From: Conexibacteraceae bacterium
GTDB taxonomy: Bacteria > Actinomycetota > Thermoleophilia > Solirubrobacterales > Solirubrobacteraceae
NCBI GenBank assembly: GCA_009785395.1
Contig: WQWK01000056.1
Span: 1 to 9,534, forward strand
Direction of reading: 5' to 3'
Length of the DNA: 9,534 nucleotides
Shown here in pieces: positions 1-6,787 of this stretch. Each line of letters starts with the position of its first letter. Within the stretch, counting starts at the first letter, position 1. Under the pieces are notes generated by a model. It was not told the origin of the DNA. It did no database searches and was given only the letters and a program-made list of their open reading frames with translations. A program made the translations under genes and the position numbers.

Positions 1-3000
1 AAACTCCGCCAGGCACACACCGCGGTCGAGGCCGCCGCCGAGCGGCTGCGCGCCGCCGCTGACGAGCTCACCGTCGAACGCGAGCGCGCTGAGCAGGCGA
101 CCAAAGAGCGAGACGCCGCCCAGACTCGGCTCGACACCCTGAGCGCCGAGCAGACTGCCCTGGTCAGCGCCGACGCATGGTCCTCGGTGGCAGAGGTCGA
201 GGCGCTCAGCGAGCTGGCCAAGACGCAGGCCCGGGCATCGTCGGCGGCTCGCGGGCACGCCGACGATGCCGCCGCCGCGGCCGCCGGCCTCGCGGGCGAG
301 CTGATCACAGCGCAGGCAGTCGCCGCCGATAGCCGAGACCGGACGAGCGACGAACTTGACTCGCTGCTCGCGGTGGCCTCCGCTGCCGGGCTCGAACGGC
401 GAGTGACGACGCTCGCCGACCAGCTGCGCTCCGGAGCGCTCGCCGCGGACGGGTGGAACTCGTTGCTGCGCGAGCTGGCAACCGACTGGCGCGACGTGCT
501 CCATCGCCACAACGAACTGATGCGTGAGCTGCGACTGGCTGCCGACGAAGCCGAGCGAGCGCGCTCGCGGGAGCGCGAGGCGGCCGGGCGGCTCGAGCTG
601 GCGGCAGGGAAGCGGACCGCCTGCGAGCAGCAACTCGAAGAGGCTCGTGCCGCGCTCTGCGCCGCGTTCGAGCAGTGGCGATCGGCGCTCGAGCAGCTTG
701 AGCTGGACGAACCCGCCGCGGCGGCGGCACTCGAGCGGTTGCACGAGGGCTCCTCGCCGCTGCACGCGCTGGCGCCGTCGGTGGATCGGTGTCGTGCTTC
801 GCTCTCGGATGAGCGTTCGGTGCATGCGGCGGCGCGCGTGGCCGCCGCCGCTGCGGTCGCTGCCACAGAGGAGGAGATCGACCGGCTGGCGGCCGCGCAT
901 GACGACGGACCCGCGCCGCCGGAGTGGCTGCGGGCCGATAGGGCCGATCGCGCTGGTGCGCCGCTGTGGAGGCTGATCGACTTCCGCGCCGAGGTGCCGG
1001 TCCATGACCGGTCGTCGCTCGAGGCCGGCCTCGAGGCGGCCGGTCTGATCGACGCATGGGTCACGCCGAGCGGCGCCGTCGAGGATCCTGCACTCGCCGA
1101 TGTGGTCCTCGCCGGTGCGGCGCCGGCGGAGGGCGGCTCGCTGCTCGAGGTGTTCGAGCCGGTGCCGGATCAGGCGGTGGCGGTCGAGGTGGTCGCGCGC
1201 CTGCTGTCGTCCCTCGGGCTTGGCGAGCACAGATCCGGTCCTTGGGTGGACATCGACGGGAGCTTTGCGATCGGGCCGCTGCGCGGTCGTGGGGCCAAGG
1301 ACCAGGCCGGTCACATCGGCGCCGCCGCGCGCGAGTCGCGGCGGGCGGCCCGGATAGCGCAGCTGCGCGAGCGAATCGCCGCGCTCGAGAGCGAGGTCGC
1401 GGACCGCGACGCCCAGATCGCCGAATTCGATCGCAGACGTCGGGCACTCGACGCCGAACTCGAGGCACTGCCGCCGTCCGACGCCGTCCGATCCGCACTC
1501 GACGCCGTCCGCGTTTCGAGCGCGCTCGAGTTGGACGCCGAGCGCGGCCATGAGTCCGCCACCGCGGCGGCCCGGTCGGCCGCCGACGACGAGCTGGCAG
1601 CCGGCGCGGCGCGGCGCGAGCACGGCGCCGCCCACGGCCTGTCCCCCGCACTCGACGAACCGGCCGTCGATGCCCTGCGGGACGCCACCGCCCAGCTCAC
1701 CGGATCGTGCGGCGCGGTCCTGCACGCGTGGACGCTCGCCGACCGCGACGCGGACGCGGCCGACGCGGTGGCCGAGTCGCTGTCGCAGGCTCAGCAGACC
1801 GCATCTGAGCACGACCAACGGGCCCGCGACGAGGAAACCGAGGCCACCCGTCTGGCCGCCGAGCATGCCACCCGTGAGGAGGCGTTGGGCGAGACCGGAG
1901 TCGAGCTTCGCCGCCGCCATGAGGGCGTGGTGGCGGCGCTCAGGGACACGCGCGAGGAGCTCAGGCACGTGAGCGAGGCGGCTCAGGACGCCGCGGTAGC
2001 CGTCGCCAGGCTCGAGCACGAGCAGCGGGCGCGCGACGACGAGCACGAACGCGCCCGCGAACGACGCGAGCGCGCAAGCGAGTCGTTCCGCCAGCTCGCC
2101 CAGGCCGGACTCCTCCAGCTCGTCCTGCGAGACGACACGCCGTTCGACTCCGACCACGGCTCGAGTTGGACTTTCAGCCGGACGCTCGAAGTCGCCCGCG
2201 CCCTGCCGCCGGAGCTGGTTGCGGTTCAGAGAACCACTGGTCAGCTCGAGGTCGACGTGCAGCGGGGAGTGCAGCTGCTCGACCGCGAGCTGGCGGAGGC
2301 CGACATGAGCGCCTACGCGAGCCGTGACGAAGACGACTTGCTGCTGGTCCACATCACCGAAGGCGGCGGTGAGCAGACGCTCGGACACATCCTCGACACG
2401 CTGGAGACTGAGATCGCCGACCGTGAGCAAACCCTGACCGCCGAAGAGCGGCGCGTGTTCAGCGATGCGCTGGTGGAGGAGATCGCCGACCACCTCCGAC
2501 ACCGCATCCACCAGGTGCGGGGCCAGATCGAGCGAATGAACGCCGTGCTGCGACGGAGCCCGACGGCTGCCGGTAAGACGGTCGAGCTCGACTGGGAGGC
2601 GCTCGAGGACGAGGCTGGGACCCAGCGCGCCGCTCTGGCCCGGCTGCGCCGGGACGTGCGGCACCTTGGGGAGGACGACCGCGCCGAGCTTGTTGCATTC
2701 TTCCGCGGCAGGATCGAATCTGCTCGACGCGAGCACACCGTCGGTGGCGAGCCCAGGCCGATGGCCGAAACCCTAATGGCCGCATTCGACTACCGCGAGT
2801 GGTTTGCGTTCGCGCTCCACGAGCGCATCGGCTCAAACCGTGTCCGGCTGACCAAGCGCCGGCACGCTGTTGGCTCGGGCGGCGAGCAGTCGGTGCTGAT
2901 CCATCTGCCGCTGTTCGCGGCCGCAGCCGCCCTGTACGGCGACTCCGAAGCGCCGCGGCTGATAATGCTCGACGAGGCGCTGTCGGGCATCGACGACGAG

Positions 3001-3210
3001 ACCCGCGACCGGGTGCTGGAAGCGACTGTCGCCTTCGACCTCGACGTGGTGATGACCTCACATGAGCTGTGGGGCACGTATCGTTCGGTCCCGCAGCTCG
3101 CGATCTACCAGCTCCATCGCGAGAACGGCACCTTCGGGGTGCACGCGATCCCGTTCCTGTGGGACGGGGAGGTGCTGCGAGAGCTGGAGCAGGATGAGCT
3201 GCTGGTTTGA
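1..3210 (+). CDS. jetC: Type II Wadjet SMC-like ATPase JetC (TIGR02680 family), 5'-truncated by window edge
   Basis: This is the C-terminal 1069 residues of a large SMC/MukB-like ATPase. The frame is open from base 1 with no start, so the gene begins upstream; family members are usually about 1,350-1,400 aa, so roughly 300 residues including Walker A are missing. Ala/Glu/Arg-rich coiled coil fills most of the protein. A hinge-like insert typical of TIGR02680 lies around residues 322-440 (LWRLIDFRAEV, then IGPLRGRG). The C-terminal ATPase head shows the ABC signature GSGGEQ at residues 958-963, Walker B IMLDE (D991, E992), a D-loop SGID and the H-loop MTSHE (H1021). JetC is known to be the DNA-loop-extruding motor of Wadjet, which recognises small circular DNA and restricts plasmids. 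The stop overlaps the jetD start. Assignment to type II rests on the TIGR02680-like hinge and head together with the TIGR02679-type JetD next door. Confidence 0.92.
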   Translation, partial: KLRQAHTAVEAAAERLRAAADELTVERERAEQATKERDAAQTRLDTLSAEQTALVSADAWSSVAEVEALSELAKTQARASSAARGHADDAAAAAAGLAGELITAQAVAADSRDRTSDELDSLLAVASAAGLERRVTTLADQLRSGALAADGWNSLLRELATDWRDVLHRHNELMRELRLAADEAERARSREREAAGRLELAAGKRTACEQQLEEARAALCAAFEQWRSALEQLELDEPAAAAALERLHEGSSPLHALAPSVDRCRASLSDERSVHAAARVAAAAAVAATEEEIDRLAAAHDDGPAPPEWLRADRADRAGAPLWRLIDFRAEVPVHDRSSLEAGLEAAGLIDAWVTPSGAVEDPALADVVLAGAAPAEGGSLLEVFEPVPDQAVAVEVVARLLSSLGLGEHRSGPWVDIDGSFAIGPLRGRGAKDQAGHIGAAARESRRAARIAQLRERIAALESEVADRDAQIAEFDRRRRALDAELEALPPSDAVRSALDAVRVSSALELDAERGHESATAAARSAADDELAAGAARREHGAAHGLSPALDEPAVDALRDATAQLTGSCGAVLHAWTLADRDADAADAVAESLSQAQQTASEHDQRARDEETEATRLAAEHATREEALGETGVELRRRHEGVVAALRDTREELRHVSEAAQDAAVAVARLEHEQRARDDEHERARERRERASESFRQLAQAGLLQLVLRDDTPFDSDHGSSWTFSRTLEVARALPPELVAVQRTTGQLEVDVQRGVQLLDRELAEADMSAYASRDEDDLLLVHITEGGGEQTLGHILDTLETEIADREQTLTAEERRVFSDALVEEIADHLRHRIHQVRGQIERMNAVLRRSPTAAGKTVELDWEALEDEAGTQRAALARLRRDVRHLGEDDRAELVAFFRGRIESARREHTVGGEPRPMAETLMAAFDYREWFAFALHERIGSNRVRLTKRRHAVGSGGEQSVLIHLPLFAAAAALYGDSEAPRLIMLDEALSGIDDETRDRVLEATVAFDLDVVMTSHELWGTYRSVPQLAIYQLHRENGTFGVHAIPFLWDGEVLRELEQDELLV

Positions 3211-4388
3211 GCGCGGCCAGGGCTGACCCTGCGCTCGACCGCGCGATCCTCGCCGCGCGTGACAAACGCGAGCAGCGTGGCGCCGGGGGCGATGCTCGGT
3301 TGGTGGTGCCGGACCTGAGTGCCGAGGAGGCGCTTGCGCTCGACGGCCTCCTGTCCACCTCTCGACGCAGGCCGGTTCTGCCCGGTACCACCCTGCGTGT
3401 CGGGCTGTCCCATTTCGAGGCGGCGCTGAGCTCATGTGGCATCGACCCGCGGGCGGAGTACGAGCGGGTGGGTGGACGGTCGCTTCGCGATCTACCGGCC
3501 GAGCGAGCCGCGCAGCAAGAGCGCCGCAACGAGTTCCGCTTGTGGCTTATGTCGCATCCGGCGGTGGTCGCACGGCCGGCGGCGGCCGAGTGGTTCGAGG
3601 AGGTGACGCGACAGGGTCGCGTCCACGAGGCCATGCGTCCGTTGGTCGATCAGGCGCTGCGAGTCCTGGCGGCGCTTCCCAGCGAGGAGGTCGTCCAGCG
3701 TGGGGTGTTGGCGACACGAGTACTGGGGGGTGATCCACATGCGCTCGATGTCGGCACGCCACTGCACGGCTTGACGATCTCGGTGCTCGCGGCGGCGGCC
3801 GGACTGGGGGACGACGCCTCGCCACGCGAGGTGTGGGCGGCATGGAATGTCCTCGTCGATCCGATCTCGTCGAACGTGGCAGCGCTCAACCTGCCACTGC
3901 TCGGGGATGGACCGGCAGCGGTGATCGCGCGCGCCGTCCGCGGTACACACGTGGTCTTGACCTGCGGACAGCTGTCCGCCGGCGAGGTACGGTGGCCGCC
4001 GGGCGTACCCTGCTTCAGCTGTGAGAACCCGTCGGTGGCGATCGCTGCGGAGCAGCATCTGGGCGCGGCCTGCCCGCCGCTCGTCTGTACGGCGGGCCGG
4101 CCGTCGGACGCGGTGCGGCGGCTGCTCTCGATCGTCCGGGGCGCCGGGGTCCGCGTCCGACACCACGGTGACTTCGACGACGCCGGAGTGCAGATCTTTC
4201 GGGATCTCGAGGATCGCTACGCCGCCCTGCCGTGGCGGTTCGACGTGGAGGCGCTGCACGAGGCGCTCGGACAGCCGGGTGCGTTCGCCGGGACCCTCGA
4301 GGACAGCGTCCGGCGACTCTCCTGCGCCGTCCCCGAGGAGCTGGTCATCGATGACCTGGTGGCCGATCTGCGAGACCTCGGACGATGA
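3207..4388 (+). CDS. jetD: Type II Wadjet Toprim nuclease subunit JetD (TIGR02679; DUF3323/DUF2399)
   Basis: This is a 393-aa protein matching the TIGR02679/DUF2399 architecture. The N-terminal part contains VVPDLSAEEALALDGLL (residues 33-49). The C-terminal Toprim-like domain carries SCENP (E273), PLVCTAGRPS (291-300) and HHGDFDDAG (D322, D324). E273 plus the DxD pair are the expected metal-binding acids. JetD is the nuclease that cuts plasmid DNA trapped by the JetABC loop extruder. The start is TTG at 3207, overlapping the jetC TGA; an in-frame stop at 3195 excludes any earlier start, and AGGA at 3191-3194 could act as a ribosome site inside jetC. The usual family motif is HGDFDWPG; here the residue after DFD is Asp rather than Trp, which adds an extra acid. 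All catalytic acids are present, so the protein looks intact. Confidence 0.92.
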   Translation: MSAARADPALDRAILAARDKREQRGAGGDARLVVPDLSAEEALALDGLLSTSRRRPVLPGTTLRVGLSHFEAALSSCGIDPRAEYERVGGRSLRDLPAERAAQQERRNEFRLWLMSHPAVVARPAAAEWFEEVTRQGRVHEAMRPLVDQALRVLAALPSEEVVQRGVLATRVLGGDPHALDVGTPLHGLTISVLAAAAGLGDDASPREVWAAWNVLVDPISSNVAALNLPLLGDGPAAVIARAVRGTHVVLTCGQLSAGEVRWPPGVPCFSCENPSVAIAAEQHLGAACPPLVCTAGRPSDAVRRLLSIVRGAGVRVRHHGDFDDAGVQIFRDLEDRYAALPWRFDVEALHEALGQPGAFAGTLEDSVRRLSCAVPEELVIDDLVADLRDLGR

Positions 4389-4681
4389 GTAAGGGTCCGA
4401 AGCGCCCCGACGCCATTCCTCCCGACCTGCAGATCTGGATCGACGTGCGCCGGCGCCACCGCCTGTCGCACGCGCACGTCCAAATGGCGCGGGAGCTCGG
4501 TATGAACCCGAAGAAGATGGGCAAGATCGACAACCACCGGCAGGAGCCATGGAAGTCGCCGCTGCCGACCTTCATCGAGGACGTCTACTACAAGAGGTTT
4601 GGTCGCGAGCGTCCAGAGACGATCGTCACGATCGAGCAGCGCGCGCGGCAGATCGCCCAGAGGGGGCCGCGCGGCGCGTGA
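4385..4681 (+). CDS. Conserved hypothetical 98-aa protein, translationally coupled to jetD
   Basis: This is a small basic protein of unknown function. Its ATG overlaps the jetD stop as ATGA, a classic coupling arrangement, so it is probably the last gene of the Wadjet operon. The sequence resembles a widespread family of short hypothetical proteins with the pattern IDxRRRHxLSHAHVQMAREL, GMNPKK, GKIDNHRQEPWK and PLPxFIExxYxxRFG, seen here at about residues 19-73. The segment at 26-47 could be a helix-turn-helix-like unit, but I cannot assign a fold with confidence. The tail (79-98) is Arg-rich and looks disordered. I recall relatives in genomes without Wadjet, so its presence here could be incidental. 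The DNA of its 3' end (4615-4648) is repeated imperfectly after the next gene. It is not one of the four canonical Wadjet components. Confidence 0.85.
   Translation: MSKGPKRPDAIPPDLQIWIDVRRRHRLSHAHVQMARELGMNPKKMGKIDNHRQEPWKSPLPTFIEDVYYKRFGRERPETIVTIEQRARQIAQRGPRGA
4615..4648 (+). repeat. Direct repeat copy 1 (inside 3' end of the 98-aa gene)
   Basis: Positions 4629-4648 are identical over 20 bases to 5951-5970. The match extends upstream to 4615 with one single-base difference and one small gap region (AGAGACG, then TCGTC in both copies). This copy is coding and specifies the PETIVTIEQRAR region of the 98-aa protein. Together with copy 2 it brackets the ATPase gene, about 1.32 kb apart. Confidence 0.75.
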
Positions 4682-4687
4682 GGCGGG

Positions 4688-4745
4688 TTTACCGATCTTA
4701 TCCCACCCTGCGGTAAGGTCGATAAGATCCGATAAGACTGGTAAG
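4688..4745 (+). promoter_or_regulatory. Helically phased TAAG repeat array upstream of the ATPase gene
   Basis: Four direct copies of a GATAAG/GGTAAG-type motif have TAAG at 4714, 4723, 4733 and 4742, spaced 9, 10 and 9 bases, which is about one DNA turn. One inverted copy has CTTA at 4697-4700. GATCTTATC (4694-4702) and GATAAGATC (4721-4729) form a perfect 9-bp inverted repeat separated by 18 bases. The array ends about 10 bases before the ATPase ATG, which has no evident Shine-Dalgarno sequence. It fits an operator for a repeat-binding regulator overlapping the promoter. A hairpin-forming terminator for the operon upstream is less likely, since there is no T tract. Confidence 0.6.
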
Positions 4746-4755
4746 CTCGGTCTAG

Positions 4756-5916
4756 ATGGATGAACTCGACAACCCGTTCCGCCCAGGCGCTGGCGCTCCT
4801 CCGCCCGCACTCGTCGGCCGCGACGGGCTGATCGAGCGGTTCCGGCTCACGGTCGGCCGCGCGGTTCGTAGGCGGCCTGGCAAGAGCGTGATGCCGATCG
4901 GCTTGCGCGGCGTCGGCAAGACCGTCCTGTTGAACAAGTTCATCGAGATCGCGGAGCAGGAAAAGCTGCAGGTTGGGTATATCGAGGCCCCTGAGAGCGG
5001 TGACCTGCGTCGACTTCTTGCGGTGCGCCTCCGCAAGATCCTCCTCGGCCTCGACCGCGCCGGCAAGTTCTCCCGTGCTGTGCAACGTGCACTCGGCGCA
5101 CTTGGGTCGTTCACCTACAACCTTCCTGACGGCAGTTCGATTGCTGTGAACGTGGATGCTCTCGCAGGCGTCGCCGACTCGGGCGATCTGTCGGACGACC
5201 TCACCGATCTGCTTGTCGAGGCTGGACGAGCGGCGCAGGATCGCAACACAGGGATCGTCCTCGCTATCGACGAGGTCCAATATCTCAGCGGCGATGAACT
5301 CGGCGCCCTGATCAGCGCGATCCATCGCACAGTGCAGCTAAACCTTCCGGTCGTTCTCGTGGGTGCCGGGCTGCCGCAGTTGCCGGGTCTTGCGGGCGAC
5401 GCGAAGTCTTACGCGGAGCGTCTCTTCGAGTTCCCCAGGATTGGCTCGCTCGATGAGGCACAGGCGCGTGACGTGCTGCGCCTGCCAGCAAGCGATCAGG
5501 GCGTTAGCTTCGAAGACGCCGCGCTCGACGAGCTGCTCGCCCGGACCCGTGGGTACCCGTACTTCCTCCAGGAATGGGGATATGAGGTGTGGAACGCAGC
5601 GGAAGGGTCGCCGGTGACGCTGTCCGACGTTCTCGAGGCAGCGCCGCTTGTTCAGACCAAGCTCGACGAGAACTTCTTCAAAGTCCGCATGGATCGCCTC
5701 ACACCGGCCGAGCGTGCCTACCTTCACGCGATGGCCGAACTCGGGTCCGGTCCGCACCGCTCAGGCGACGTCGCCGCTCAACTGCATGCGCAAGTCGAAT
5801 CGGTGGCGCCCCGACGCTCCGCGCTGATCCGCAAAGGCATGATCTACAGCCCGGCACACGGCGACACCGCGTTCACCGTGCCTATGTTCGACGAGTTCCT
5901 AAGACGTTCAAGCTGA
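4756..5916 (+). CDS. P-loop ATPase (AAA_16 / STAND-like) with C-terminal winged-helix-like region
   Basis: This is a 386-aa protein resembling a family of actinobacterial ATP-binding proteins that begin NPFxPGAGxPPPxLVGRD. It has Walker A GLRGVGKT at residues 49-56, Walker B IVLAIDE at 167-173 (D172, E173), and a sensor-1-like LVGAGLP at 201-207. GYPYFLQEWGYEVW at 266-279 is typical of ORC/Cdc6- and MNS-type STAND ATPases. Residues from about 315 to 384 look like a winged helix (LTPAERAYLHAM, SALIRKGMIY), which suggests DNA or protein binding. No effector domain (nuclease, protease or membrane segment) is visible, so any output must come through a partner or DNA binding. The ATG at 4756 has no clear ribosome site and follows the TAAG array by about 10 bases, so leaderless or autoregulated expression is possible. 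The gene is bracketed by direct repeats. The ATPase call is secure; the biological role is unknown. Confidence 0.88.
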   Translation: MDELDNPFRPGAGAPPPALVGRDGLIERFRLTVGRAVRRRPGKSVMPIGLRGVGKTVLLNKFIEIAEQEKLQVGYIEAPESGDLRRLLAVRLRKILLGLDRAGKFSRAVQRALGALGSFTYNLPDGSSIAVNVDALAGVADSGDLSDDLTDLLVEAGRAAQDRNTGIVLAIDEVQYLSGDELGALISAIHRTVQLNLPVVLVGAGLPQLPGLAGDAKSYAERLFEFPRIGSLDEAQARDVLRLPASDQGVSFEDAALDELLARTRGYPYFLQEWGYEVWNAAEGSPVTLSDVLEAAPLVQTKLDENFFKVRMDRLTPAERAYLHAMAELGSGPHRSGDVAAQLHAQVESVAPRRSALIRKGMIYSPAHGDTAFTVPMFDEFLRRSS

Positions 5917-5935
5917 GCGGCCCTGAGATGTCCTG

Positions 5936-5970
5936 AGAGACGGGTCGTCGCGATCGAGCAGCGCGCGCGG
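5936..5970 (+). repeat. Direct repeat copy 2 (non-coding, after the ATPase gene)
   Basis: This is a non-coding copy of the sequence at 4615-4648. The last 20 bases are identical, and the left part matches apart from a two-for-one base change and one substitution. It lies 20 bases past the ATPase stop. It looks like a degenerate remnant of the 3' end of the 98-aa gene rather than a low-complexity coincidence. Confidence 0.75.
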
Positions 5971-5994
5971 AGCGCCACGCAGCCATAGACGCCC

Positions 5995-6017
5995 CAGTCG
6001 CCCTTGAGTGGCGGCTG
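5995..6017. terminator. Hairpin between convergent genes, possible terminator
   Basis: The arms CAGTCGCC (5995-6002) and GGCGGCTG (6010-6017) pair over 8 positions with one T-G wobble and a 7-base loop. It sits between the ends of the convergent ATPase and 132-aa genes, where a bidirectional terminator is expected. There is no T tract, so the call rests on position and pairing only. Confidence 0.35.
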
Positions 6018-6039
6018 TCATCAGAGCCTGAGCGCGACT

Positions 6040-6438
6040 TCACGCTGATTCGCGCCGGGCCTTCGCTCTTCGCAACGCCGCCCGCAGTGCTCTCCTCTCC
6101 TCCGGCGTTGGCTGGCACTCACACGCAGCGAGCATCGCCTCCCAACCAGCGAAGACTGCCTTTATCGCGACGTATGGATCGACTTCGCAATACGTGTCAT
6201 CCCCCACGTAGTTGAACGTTCGGGCATCGGCGGTGAGGTGAAAGTAACGCCGGGTCCATCGATGCTTGTAGGCGTTCAGTACGTCGCCATCTTCGAGTAA
6301 CGCATCGTTCATCCACATGAAGTGACCGCACAGCTCGTCTGAGCTGAGCAGCCGTTCGAGTGACGTCCAGTCGGGAGTGTCGTAGTTGTTGGTCACTCGC
6401 CCGGAGACGAGCCGCGTCGATCTCATGGCCGCAAGCAT
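6040..6438 (-). CDS. Conserved hypothetical protein (YDTPDW ... FMWM ... AYKHxxTRRYxHL type)
   Basis: This is a protein of about 132 aa with no function I can name. The core (residues 19-100) contains YDTPDWTSLERLL, ELCGHFMWMNDALLEDGDVLNAYKH, RRYFHL and FNYVGDDTYCEVD, then AIKAVFAGWE. It resembles a small family of actinobacterial hypothetical proteins, and the tail is a basic Arg/Ala helix. The start is uncertain. ATG at 6438 has AGGCGG seven bases upstream and is preferred; ATG 6426 and GTG 6396 are alternatives, and GTG 6396 falls closest to the conserved core. The frame stays open up to 6621, but that extension is not protein-like and would overlap the divergent 58-aa ORF. Codon use is less G/C-biased than the neighbours (tta, ata and aga occur), suggesting acquisition by transfer. 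It is convergent with the ATPase gene and probably monocistronic. Confidence 0.75.
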   Translation of the reverse strand: MLAAMRSTRLVSGRVTNNYDTPDWTSLERLLSSDELCGHFMWMNDALLEDGDVLNAYKHRWTRRYFHLTADARTFNYVGDDTYCEVDPYVAIKAVFAGWEAMLAACECQPTPEERRALRAALRRAKARRESA

Positions 6439-6476
6439 GCGGCATCCGCCTATTACGGAACAAGACCTATCCGTCG

Positions 6477-6529
6477 CAGCTCTGACCCAGGTTTGTCGCC
6501 GAGCTGCACCAACTCTGTGCCAGCTCTGA
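6477..6529. promoter_or_regulatory. Direct repeat pair and imperfect hairpin in divergent intergenic region
   Basis: CAGCTCTGA occurs at 6477-6485 and again at 6521-6529. Within this span GAGCTG-CAC (6501-6509) pairs with GTGCCAGCTC (6517-6526) as a 9-bp stem with a single bulge. It lies between the minus-strand gene starting at 6438 and the plus-strand ORF starting at 6593, so regulator binding is plausible but unproven. Confidence 0.35.
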
Positions 6530-6544
6530 TTCGGAGCGCGGAAT

Positions 6545-6572
6545 ACCCCCGCCTTCCGACCGGAGCGGGGGT
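6545..6572. promoter_or_regulatory. Strong GC hairpin 20 bases upstream of the 58-aa ORF
   Basis: ACCCCCGC (6545-6552) pairs perfectly with GCGGGGGT (6565-6572). The inner TCCG (6555-6558) and CGGA (6561-6564) extend the pairing after a 2-base bulge. There is no T tract on either strand. It could be a terminator without a U-run, an attenuator in the 5' leader of the 58-aa ORF, or an operator; the sequence does not decide. Confidence 0.45.
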
Positions 6573-6592
6573 TAGCGTCGCTTGAGTCGAAC

Positions 6593-6769
6593 ATGTGCTC
6601 GCACGAGGAGAAGATCGTCATCGAGGCAATTGACCTGGCCGAGCGCCTGCTCGACGAGGTGGTTCGTGCGAATGTGCGCTGGACTCAGGTCGAGCATCTG
6701 GCACAAGTCCTCGCGAAGGTCGCGGCTGGCGCCGCATCACAGGAGAATGGGCCGGCGACCAACAAATGA
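6593..6769 (+). CDS. Small hypothetical protein, 58 aa
   Basis: This short ORF runs from ATG 6593 to TGA 6767-6769. The product is a likely amphipathic helical peptide (EEKIVIEAIDLAERLLDEVV, then WTQVEHLAQVLAKVAAG) with a polar Asn/Thr/Lys tail. Support for coding comes from the mostly G/C third positions, the regular hydrophobic spacing and an intact start-to-stop frame. The ribosome site is weak (GAG about 7 bases upstream). It is convergent with the XRE gene, with 18 bases between their stops, and sits directly after the strong hairpin. I do not recognise a family. It could be the small partner of the neighbouring repressor, but nothing in the sequence shows that. Confidence 0.5.
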   Translation: MCSHEEKIVIEAIDLAERLLDEVVRANVRWTQVEHLAQVLAKVAAGAASQENGPATNK

Positions 6770-6787
6770 CTCTGGCCTACGCGTCGG

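Noticed and set aside
2459..3634. Long minus-strand open frame (391 codons), plus others such as 305-1057 and 3492-4550
   Set aside because: They lie antisense to jetC and jetD, their translations are Arg/Ser/Pro-rich low-complexity sequence with no motifs, and long antisense frames are expected in GC-rich coding DNA.
4711..4745. TAAG repeats as a possible CRISPR or replication iteron array
   Set aside because: Units are only 9-10 bases with no spacers, and there is no replication initiator or cas gene; an operator is the simpler reading.
6439..6621. Upstream extension of the minus-strand hypothetical gene to 6621
   Set aside because: The translated extension is not protein-like, crosses the two hairpins and overlaps the divergent 58-aa ORF.
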